Assembly (NCBI GenBank): GCA_964629825.1
Contig: CAZVUW010000103.1
Coordinates: 1 to 11,225 of the forward strand
Reading direction: 5' to 3'
Length of the DNA stretch: 11,225 nt
Origin: CAZVUW01 sp964629825
GTDB lineage: Bacteria > Actinomycetota > Nitriliruptoria > Euzebyales > Egibacteraceae
Shown here: positions 6,766 through 11,225 of the stretch, piece after piece
Numbering within the stretch: position 1 is the stretch's first letter
How the letters are laid out: every line of letters starts with the position of its first letter
Notes under the pieces: model-generated
The model's input: the letters and a program-made list of their open reading frames with translations, nothing else
Told to the model about the DNA's origin: nothing
Databases searched by the model: none
Made by a program: the position numbers and the translations under genes

Positions 6766-6795
6766 ATGTTGCGTCCAAAGGGATCCGTGCGTCAA
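6766..6795 (-). promoter_or_regulatory. Candidate promoter for the M28 aminopeptidase gene
   Basis: On the minus strand TTGACG (6795-6790) lies 18 bases upstream of CAACAT (6771-6766), leaving a leader of roughly 40 bases to the ATG at 6720. The -35 is good and the -10 is poor (three of six). It lies just downstream of a hairpin ending the previous gene, which supports separate transcription. Confidence 0.35.
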
Positions 6796-6803
6796 GGGTT
6801 CGG

Positions 6804-6819
6804 GCCGGGCGCGCCCGGC
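6804..6819 (-). terminator. 16-bp perfect palindrome after the SRPBCC gene
   Basis: GCCGGGCGCGCCCGGC is self-complementary over all 16 bases and folds as a 6-bp stem with a CGCG loop. It starts 3 bases beyond the stop codon of the minus-strand SRPBCC gene and precedes the candidate promoter of the next gene. No T-run follows. A U-less terminator is the simplest reading; an operator for the downstream promoter is the alternative. Confidence 0.45.
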
Positions 6820-6822
6820 GGG

Positions 6823-7254
6823 TCAGGCGCCGGTGGCGGTGGCGGCGCGCTGGAACCCCTTCGCCTCGGTGGCCAGGGCGGACTCGAGCTTGCGGCCGGC
6901 CAGCCGCGCCAGCAGGCCGGCGCCAGGCCCCTCGAGCCGCAGGGCAAGCCTCAGGCGGCAGCTGGTCGGGGAGAGGGCCTCCAGCTCGTGGATGCCTGTC
7001 ATCCGCACTACGAGCAGCCTGGTAGACCAGACGAACCGGGTCGGGGCCTCGACCTCTTCGACGGTCCACACCCGCGGCGGCAGGCCCGGCTGGCGCAGAC
7101 GCGCCCTGGTGCCGACCCGGACCGGCCCGGAGCCGTCTAACCGCTCGACCGCCGCGATGGTGGGGGTCACCGCCGGCAGCCCCTCGAGGTCCACGGTCAG
7201 GTCCCACAGGCGTTCGATCGGCGCTGCGACGTCGATGGTGTGGCTGAGCTCCAT
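6823..7254 (-). CDS. SRPBCC (START-like) superfamily protein
   Basis: A 143-residue small cytoplasmic protein of the polyketide cyclase/dehydrase-like SRPBCC fold, which forms a helix-grip cavity for hydrophobic ligands. Family features are the opening strand and helix (SHTIDVAAPIERLWDLTVD), the turn after them (LEGLPAVTP), the central strands (RVWTVEEVEAPTRFVWST) and a long C-terminal helix with LARLAGRKLES. The ATG at 7252-7254 has an AGGGAG ribosome site 5 bases upstream, which fixes the start although the frame stays open far upstream. It follows the DUF1801 gene by 32 bases on the same strand, indicating co-transcription. Ligand and reaction cannot be inferred; in actinobacteria such proteins range from lipid-binding to unassigned. 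Confidence 0.85.
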   Translation of the reverse strand: MELSHTIDVAAPIERLWDLTVDLEGLPAVTPTIAAVERLDGSGPVRVGTRARLRQPGLPPRVWTVEEVEAPTRFVWSTRLLVVRMTGIHELEALSPTSCRLRLALRLEGPGAGLLARLAGRKLESALATEAKGFQRAATATGA

Positions 7255-7286
7255 CGCGGCTCCCTGTCCCCGCGGAGCGGTCCCGC

Positions 7287-7748
7287 TCAGGCGCCCTCCA
7301 CAGCCCGCCTGATGAGCTTCTCGACGCGCTCCTCGACCTCGGGGCTCCAGCCTACGATCGCGTACGAGGTCGGCCACATCAGGCCGTCGTCGAGCCTGGC
7401 GACGTCGTTGAAGCCGAGCACCGGGTAGCGGGTGCCGCCCTTCTCTCGGCTGGTGAAGAAGCAGACGACGTCCTTGCCGTCGGCGTAGGCGGGGAAGCCG
7501 TACCACGTCTTGGCGGTCAGGTCGGGCGCGACGCGCGTCACGATGGCGTGGACCCGCTCGGCGATCTGGCGGTCGCCTTCGGCCATGTCCGCGATCGCCT
7601 TCAGCGCCGCCTGCTCGAGGTCTGCCTTCTTCCGGCCGCTGCGCCCCTCCGCGCGCAGCTCCTCCGCGCGCTGCCTGATCGCGGCGAGCTCCTGCTCTGA
7701 GAAGCCCCGCGCCGCGGCCTCGCCACCCGAACCGGTCGTCTGCGCCAC
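7287..7748 (-). CDS. DUF1801 (YdhG-like) domain protein
   Basis: A 153-residue cytoplasmic protein. Residues 1-60 are a charged, mostly helical extension (FSEQELAAIRQRAEELRAEG). The DUF1801 fold follows at about 62-150, with the typical WYGFPAYADGKDVVCFF (82-98) and a C-terminal SPEVEERVEKLIRRAVE helix. Related proteins such as Bacillus YdhG have been linked to iron handling, but the biochemical role of the family is poorly defined. The start is a GTG at 7746-7748 preceded by a strong AGGAGG at a 6-base spacing; the longer open frame upstream is rejected on that basis. A small hairpin (7275-7288) overlaps the stop codon and sits before the ribosome site of the SRPBCC gene, 32 bases downstream. 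Function beyond family assignment is unknown. Confidence 0.85.
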   Translation of the reverse strand: MAQTTGSGGEAAARGFSEQELAAIRQRAEELRAEGRSGRKKADLEQAALKAIADMAEGDRQIAERVHAIVTRVAPDLTAKTWYGFPAYADGKDVVCFFTSREKGGTRYPVLGFNDVARLDDGLMWPTSYAIVGWSPEVEERVEKLIRRAVEGA

Positions 7749-7810
7749 CGCTTCCCTCCTTGCGGGCTGGGTCTGACTCTGGATGGCGCACGCTAGGCCC
7801 GCATGGGCAG

Positions 7811-7841
7811 CGGCGCTTCTCGATTCCTGACCGAAGCGCTG
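7811..7841 (-). terminator. Hairpin after the VOC gene
   Basis: CGGCGCTTC (7811-7819) pairs with GAAGCGCTG (7833-7841), 9 bp with one G-U pair, around a 13-base loop. It begins about 17 bases past the stop of the minus-strand VOC gene and lies in the 110-base gap before the DUF1801 gene. There is no T-run. Confidence 0.4.
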
Positions 7842-7858
7842 GCCGACCGGTCGAGGAG

Positions 7859-8227
7859 TCAGTCCCAGCAGAGGCAGAAGGGATGGCCCACGGGGTCCAG
7901 GTACACCCGCCAGTTCCAATCGATCCCCGGCTGGGTCTCGGCGCGGCGGGCGCCCAGGGCGAGGACCTTCGGCTCGGCCTCGTCCACGTCCTCGACGGTC
8001 ACGTCGAGGTGGAACTGCTGGGGGTTCTCCGCGGAGGGCCAGACCGGCGGCCGGTAGTCCTCTGACCGCTGGAAGCTGAGGATGACGCTTCCGCCGTCGC
8101 GGAGGTTGACCCAGTCGTCGTCGGCGTAGGTGATCTCGCCGCCCACGAGCGAGCGGTAGAACTCAGCCAGCGCTCGGGGGTCTGGGCAGTCAAGGACGAC
8201 GGCTCGCATCTTGGCGATCGCACTCAT
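7859..8227 (-). CDS. VOC / glyoxalase-like superfamily protein
   Basis: A 122-residue single-chain vicinal-oxygen-chelate protein of the glyoxalase-like type common in actinobacteria. Seen are the opening strand and helix (VLDCPDPRALAEFYRSLVG, 11-29), the central HLDVTVEDVDEAEPK segment (73-87) with possible metal ligand His73, and the closing DPVGHPFCLCWD (111-122) with His115. Members include bleomycin-resistance proteins, dioxygenases and glyoxalases, and the particular activity cannot be told. The ATG at 8225-8227 has no Shine-Dalgarno but has TACGGT 6 bases upstream, so it may be leaderless; Met7 is an alternative start. It lies 63 bases downstream of the LysR gene on the same strand, separated by a hairpin. 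Confidence 0.85.
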   Translation of the reverse strand: MSAIAKMRAVVLDCPDPRALAEFYRSLVGGEITYADDDWVNLRDGGSVILSFQRSEDYRPPVWPSAENPQQFHLDVTVEDVDEAEPKVLALGARRAETQPGIDWNWRVYLDPVGHPFCLCWD

Positions 8228-8233
8228 GCCCCA

Positions 8234-8239
8234 ACCGTA
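8234..8239 (-). promoter_or_regulatory. Possible -10 box for a leaderless VOC transcript
   Basis: Minus-strand TACGGT fits the actinobacterial TANNNT pattern and ends 6 bases before the VOC ATG, placing the transcription start at or next to the start codon. No clear -35 is seen. Confidence 0.3.
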
Positions 8240-8255
8240 CTGCGGGCTGGCCGCT

Positions 8256-8272
8256 GCACCAGGGTCTGGTGC
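8256..8272 (-). terminator. Hairpin after the LysR gene
   Basis: GCACCA (8256-8261) pairs with TGGTGC (8267-8272) around a 5-base loop, 18 bases past the minus-strand LysR stop codon. There is no T-run. It lies upstream of the possible VOC -10 box, consistent with separating the two units. Confidence 0.35.
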
Positions 8273-8290
8273 TCGCCTCCCTCGACGGCC

Positions 8291-9151
8291 CTAGGTCGAG
8301 CCGCCGTACAGCTCGGACACGAGCTGCACCAGCGTGGCGGCGTGCGGTGGCTGGCTGTCGCGCCACCAGGCCAGGTAGACGGGCACGGGCTGGGCGTCGC
8401 GGACCGGGCGGTACACCACCCCCGGGCGGGGGTGCTGGCGGGCCGTCGCCTCGGAGGTCATCCCCAGGGCCTGGCCTGCGGCGATCAGCGTCAACCACTC
8501 ATCCACCCCGCTGGTGGAGCGGGTCGCCGCCGGCCCGGCGCCCGGTGGCCACAGATCCGGCGTAGTGGTGCCGGTGCGCTCGTCGGTCCCCACGACCCGT
8601 CCGGCGAAGTCCGCCAGCGTGAGGCTGCGCCGGCGCGCCAGCGGATCGCTGCTCGCCACCGCCGCATAGCGCTGCTCGACGCCCACCAGCACCTGGCGGA
8701 TCCGGTCGTCGTCCACCGGGCGGCGCAGGATCGAGACCTCCGCGACTCCTTCGGCCAGGCCGGCCGTGGTGGTGTTGGAGTGCACGAACACCAGCTGCGA
8801 GCCGGGGTGTACCTCTGCCCAGCGGCGCTGCGCCGCAGTGGTGTGACGGCCGAGCTGTGACCACGCGTAGCCGATGCGGATCTCCTCGGGGAAGGCCGCC
8901 GCGGCGCGGGTGATCGCGGCGACCTCCTCGAGCGCGCGCCGGGCGTGCCCGAGGATCCTGGAGCCGGTCGAGGTCAGGGACAGGTCCCGCGTTGTGCGGT
9001 GCAGAACGGGGGAGCCGACGGCCCGCTCCAGCGCCGCGATGGCCCGCGAGACGGAGGCCTGGGACACCTGCAGGCGCTCGCCGGCCGCGGTGAAGCTGCC
9101 CTCCTCGACCACGGCGACCAGGGCGCGCAGATGACGCAGCTCCAGCTCCAC
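8291..9151 (-). CDS. LysR-type transcriptional regulator
   Basis: A 286-residue DNA-binding regulator. The N-terminal winged helix-turn-helix covers about 3-62 (RHLRALVAVVEEGSFTAAG, then LQVSQASVSRAIAALE and the wing up to LSLTSTG). A linker helix follows (about 63-88). The effector-binding domain runs from about 90 to the end (EEIRIGYAWSQLG onward) with the usual two-lobed layout. The start is a GTG (9149-9151) without a Shine-Dalgarno; TACCAT lies 6 bases upstream on the minus strand, so the mRNA is probably leaderless. It is divergent from an EamA exporter gene 49 bases away, and an inverted repeat (9155-9176) lies between them. By the usual logic of this family it controls the exporter and its own gene, perhaps sensing the exported metabolite; that is inference. 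Confidence 0.95.
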   Translation of the reverse strand: MELELRHLRALVAVVEEGSFTAAGERLQVSQASVSRAIAALERAVGSPVLHRTTRDLSLTSTGSRILGHARRALEEVAAITRAAAAFPEEIRIGYAWSQLGRHTTAAQRRWAEVHPGSQLVFVHSNTTTAGLAEGVAEVSILRRPVDDDRIRQVLVGVEQRYAAVASSDPLARRRSLTLADFAGRVVGTDERTGTTTPDLWPPGAGPAATRSTSGVDEWLTLIAAGQALGMTSEATARQHPRPGVVYRPVRDAQPVPVYLAWWRDSQPPHAATLVQLVSELYGGST

Positions 9152-9154
9152 TAG

Positions 9155-9176
9155 CGCATGGTAGCCGATTCATGCG
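9155..9176. promoter_or_regulatory. Candidate LysR operator between the divergent LysR and EamA genes
   Basis: CGCATG (9155-9160) and CATGCG (9171-9176) form a perfect inverted repeat separated by 10 bases, giving a dyad of the size LysR regulators bind. The strict T-N11-A pattern is missed by one base. It overlaps the possible -10 box of the regulator (9158-9163, minus strand) and lies just upstream of the exporter's -10, suiting autorepression with activation. Confidence 0.5.
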
Positions 9177-9183
9177 TCAGACG

Positions 9184-9189
9184 TATTAA
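9184..9189 (+). promoter_or_regulatory. Possible -10 box of the EamA exporter gene
   Basis: TATTAA ends 11 bases before the ATG at 9201. No -35 is visible at the right distance (GTAGCC at 9161-9166), as expected for a promoter that depends on an activator bound at the adjacent inverted repeat. Confidence 0.35.
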
Positions 9190-9200
9190 GCGTTGCGCAG

Positions 9201-10127
9201 ATGGCGGTTGCCGCATGGATGAGCCACGCCGACATTGGTCACATGTCCTCAGCCCAGGTCGCCGTCCCAGCCTCCACCGCCGAGAGTCGATCCCCGGCGC
9301 GCGTCGCCAGCATCGCCGCGGTCCTCGCCAGCACGCTCAGCAGCCAGCTCGGCGCGGGTCTGGGAGCGCGCGCCTTCCCCGCCGTCGGTCCGGTCGGCGT
9401 CGTCGCTGTGCGACAGCTCGTCGCCGCCGCCGTGCTGGTGCCGGTGGCGCGTCCGAACCTGCGGCGGATGACCCGGGCGCAGTGGTGGCCCGCCCTCGCG
9501 CTGGCGCTCGTGTTCGCAACGATGAACCTGTCGCTCTACATGGCGATCGAGCGCATCGGCCTCGGCCTGGCCGTGACGCTCGAGCTCGTCGGCCCCATAG
9601 CGGTCGCCCTGGCTGCCTCACGCACTCGGCTGCACCTCCTGACGGGTGTCCTCGCCGCCGTGGGCGTGTACGTCCTGGTCCTGCCCGGGCCCTCGAGCGA
9701 CTACCCGGGCATCGGGCTCGCCCTGCTCGCCGCCGCCTGCTGGGCCGCCTACATCGTGCTGAACCGCGTCCTCGGGCAGCGGCTGCCCGGCCTGCAGGGG
9801 CCCGCGGTCGCCACGTCGGTCTCGGCAGCGGCGTTCCTGCCCGTGGCTGCGGTCATGGCGCTGCAGGGGCGGTTCACCGGAGCGGCGCTGCTGTACGCCG
9901 TGGCGGCCGGGGTGCTCGCCTCGGTCGTGCCCTACGCCGCCGACCTGACCGTCCTGCGGCGGGTTCCGCCGCGGCTGTTCGGCGTCTTCATGAGCATCCA
10001 CCCGGTGTGGGCAGCGCTCGTCGGGCTGGTGCTGCTCGGACAGACCCCCGCGGTCAACGAGTGGGTTGGCATCGCGATCATCGTCGCCACGAACGCCATC
10101 GCCGTCGCCGGGCGCGGTCGCGACTGA
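9201..10127 (+). CDS. EamA/DMT superfamily exporter, RhtA-like
   Basis: A 308-residue inner-membrane protein with about ten hydrophobic segments in two EamA halves. The first half contains MNLSLYMAIERIGLGLAVTL (108-127) and the LVGPIAVALAASR that follows, closely resembling the RhtA homoserine/threonine exporter group. The second half contains the HPVWAALVGLVLLGQ signature (267-281). It probably exports an amino acid or small metabolite by proton exchange; the exact substrate is not readable. The start is uncertain: the ATG at 9201 would give a nearly leaderless mRNA after TATTAA, while ATGs at 9219 and 9243 are also in frame. Codons before 9243 have more A/T in third positions, so a 294-residue product starting there is quite possible. 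It is divergent from its probable LysR regulator, and its stop lies 7 bases from that of the convergent hydrolase gene. Confidence 0.9.
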   Translation: MAVAAWMSHADIGHMSSAQVAVPASTAESRSPARVASIAAVLASTLSSQLGAGLGARAFPAVGPVGVVAVRQLVAAAVLVPVARPNLRRMTRAQWWPALALALVFATMNLSLYMAIERIGLGLAVTLELVGPIAVALAASRTRLHLLTGVLAAVGVYVLVLPGPSSDYPGIGLALLAAACWAAYIVLNRVLGQRLPGLQGPAVATSVSAAAFLPVAAVMALQGRFTGAALLYAVAAGVLASVVPYAADLTVLRRVPPRLFGVFMSIHPVWAALVGLVLLGQTPAVNEWVGIAIIVATNAIAVAGRGRD

Positions 10128-10134
10128 GCCCGCG

Positions 10135-10797
10135 CTACCAGCCGCGGGCCCGCCACTCAGGCAGCGACGGGCGCTCCGCACCCAGCGTCGTGTCGTCGCC
10201 GTGGCCGGGGTGCACGCGCACATGGTCGCCCAGGGCGTCGAACAGCCGCGTCTCGACGCTGTCCATGATGCGGGCGAACTGCTCCGGGGTGGTGGTCTTG
10301 CCGGGGCCGCCGGGGAAGAGGGTGTCGCCCGTGAACAGGTGCGCGTCGCCCAGCAGGACGCAGATGCTGCCGGGCGTGTGACCCGGCGTGTGCAGCAGGG
10401 TCACCGAGGCCTTGCCGAACCGCACTCGGTCGCCGTCGCGGGCGGGCCGGTCCGCCCGTCGCGGCATGGCCTCGTCGTCGGCGTCGTGATGCACGACCTC
10501 GGCGCCCGTCGCCTCGGCGACCTCGACCAGGGCCCGGTGGTGATCCCAGTGCCCGTGCGTGGTGATGATCGCCTCGACCCGGGCGCCGCGGACCGCGTCC
10601 AGGATCTGGTGGGCGTCGTCGGCCGCATCGATCACCAGCGCTCGATCCGTGGCGACGTCGCGCAGCACGTAGACGTTGTTGTCGAGCTCGCCGACGCTCA
10701 GCTTCGTGATCTCGACCGCCTGGCCGTCCGCCTCGACGGCCCAGCGCAGCGGCGTGCCGCCCGGCTCGACATGCCCGGGGAAGAGGTAGCTGTCCAT
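10135..10797 (-). CDS. Metallo-beta-lactamase-fold hydrolase, glyoxalase II-like (Rv1637c-like position)
   Basis: A 220-residue cytoplasmic metal-dependent hydrolase. The metal-binding set is complete: THGHWDHH (His81, His83, Asp85, His86), His140 in HTPGHTPGS, Asp158 in FTGDTLF and His199 in PGHGDDTTLG. The compact length and the GDTLFPGGPGKTT segment place it with glyoxalase II-like hydrolases of thioesters such as S-lactoylglutathione-type substrates; in actinobacteria a mycothiol conjugate would be the analogous substrate, which is inference. The ATG at 10795-10797 has no Shine-Dalgarno; TAGCAT ends 7 bases upstream, suggesting a leaderless mRNA. The frame is open 108 codons further upstream, but that extension runs antisense into uvrA and is rejected. 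It is divergent from uvrA with a 169-base gap, an arrangement I recall for Rv1637c-uvrA in mycobacteria. Confidence 0.93.
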   Translation of the reverse strand: MDSYLFPGHVEPGGTPLRWAVEADGQAVEITKLSVGELDNNVYVLRDVATDRALVIDAADDAHQILDAVRGARVEAIITTHGHWDHHRALVEVAEATGAEVVHHDADDEAMPRRADRPARDGDRVRFGKASVTLLHTPGHTPGSICVLLGDAHLFTGDTLFPGGPGKTTTPEQFARIMDSVETRLFDALGDHVRVHPGHGDDTTLGAERPSLPEWRARGW

Positions 10798-10966
10798 GCC
10801 GGCGATGCTATTGGCACCCCCGGGCCTGTCGCAGGCCGTCGCTACAATCGGACCCGGTGCGCCCGCCGTCCTCCCCGCGGCGTTGTGCAGATCTTCCCCA
10901 GACCGGCCCCACGCCGCCCGGCGTTGCCTGGCGGCGCCCGATCGAGACGCCGGAGCAATTGCACCC
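10798..10966. promoter_or_regulatory. Divergent MBL hydrolase-uvrA promoter region
   Basis: On the plus strand TACAAT (10843-10848) is a strong -10 for uvrA, giving a leader of about 110 bases; no good -35 lies 16-18 bases upstream. An inverted repeat GGCCTG-TCG-CAGGCC (10823-10837) occupies the -35 region and could be an operator. On the minus strand TAGCAT (10810-10805) may serve the hydrolase gene. A second stem, CGCCGCC (10912-10918) with GGCGGCG (10930-10936), lies in the uvrA leader. I see no actinobacterial LexA box (TCGAAC-N4-GTTCGA type) here. Confidence 0.5.
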
Positions 10967-11225
10967 GTGGCCAGCCGCAAGCTCGCCCGTGAGACCCTGG
11001 TGGTCCGCGGGGCCCGAGAGCACAACCTCGCCGATGTAGACCTCGAGATCCCGCGGGACGCGCTCGTGGTGTTCACGGGCATGTCCGGATCCGGCAAGTC
11101 GAGCCTGGCGTTCGACACCATCTACGCCGAGGGGCAGCGCCGCTACGTCGAGTCGCTGTCGGCGTATGCGCGCCAGTTCCTGGGGCAGATGGACAAGCCC
11201 GACGTCGACTTCATCGAGGGCCTGT
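10967..11225 (+). CDS. uvrA: UvrABC system protein A, N-terminal start (partial)
   Basis: The first 86 codons of UvrA, cut by the right edge of the window. UvrA is the dimeric ABC-type ATPase that searches for DNA lesions and loads UvrB. The start shows the family opening (LVVRGAREHNL, 11-21), the first Walker A motif GMSGSGKS (38-45) and the highly conserved FDTIYAEGQRRYVESLS (49-65) followed by AYARQFLGQMDKP. The GTG at 10967-10969 is the only in-frame start near the conserved N-terminus; a CGGAG lies 11 bases upstream, a loose ribosome site. It is on the same strand as uvrB and divergent from the hydrolase gene. The zinc-binding modules, signature motifs and second ATPase lie outside the window. 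Confidence 0.97.
   Translation, partial: MASRKLARETLVVRGAREHNLADVDLEIPRDALVVFTGMSGSGKSSLAFDTIYAEGQRRYVESLSAYARQFLGQMDKPDVDFIEGL

Noticed and set aside
6721..6795. N-terminal 25-codon extension of the M28 frame
   Set aside because: It precedes a complete signal peptide and ribosome site at the internal ATG and overlaps the likely promoter.
9158..10381. 407-codon plus-strand open frame overlapping the EamA gene
   Set aside because: Arg/Ala/Gly-rich translation of the shifted exporter frame with no recognisable fold.
10798..10966. LexA/SOS box upstream of uvrA
   Set aside because: No TCGAAC or GTTCGA half-sites are present in the divergent region on either strand.
10798..11121. N-terminal extension of the MBL hydrolase frame into uvrA
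   Set aside because: It would be antisense to the conserved uvrA start; the MBL fold is complete from the ATG at 10797.

Overview
This is high-GC DNA with very strong G/C preference at third codon positions, frequent GTG starts and weak or absent Shine-Dalgarno sites at several genes. That points to an actinobacterium. The secreted protein with CWB2 cell-wall-binding repeats fits lineages rich in such proteins (for example Nitriliruptoria/Euzebya-like groups), but placement below the phylum is a guess.

The window is framed by nucleotide-excision-repair genes: the 3' end of uvrB at the left edge and the 5' end of uvrA at the right edge, both on the + strand. Two genes between them, an MFS transporter just after uvrB and a divergent metallo-beta-lactamase-fold hydrolase just before uvrA, match the order I recall for Mycobacterium tuberculosis (Rv1633 uvrB, Rv1634 MFS, Rv1637c hydrolase, Rv1638 uvrA). 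The rest looks like lineage-specific cargo inside an old syntenic block.

Layout: (1) 1-308 uvrB end; (2) 309-740 non-coding DNA with a striking 50-nt inverted repeat; (3) 741-3429, a membrane-anchored subtilase and the MFS transporter, + strand; (4) 3353-9151, six minus-strand genes, in transcription order a LysR regulator, a VOC/glyoxalase-like protein, a DUF1801 protein, an SRPBCC protein, a secreted PA-domain M28 aminopeptidase, and a secreted CWB2-repeat/serine-hydrolase fusion; (5) 9201-10127, a RhtA-like EamA exporter divergent from the LysR gene, its probable regulator; (6) 10135-10797, the MBL hydrolase; (7) 10967-11225, the uvrA start.

Three of the cargo genes encode exported hydrolases (subtilase, aminopeptidase, penicillin-binding-type serine hydrolase), so the region has an extracellular proteolysis/cell-wall flavour. 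The LysR-EamA pair is a classic regulator-exporter unit. I find no convincing wholly new system. The most distinctive objects are the CWB2/serine-hydrolase gene, with a 338-bp exact internal repeat and a split third CWB2 module, and the leader of the MFS gene, with competing hairpins and a possible polyproline leader peptide. No tRNA, rRNA, CRISPR array, transposase or integrase was seen.
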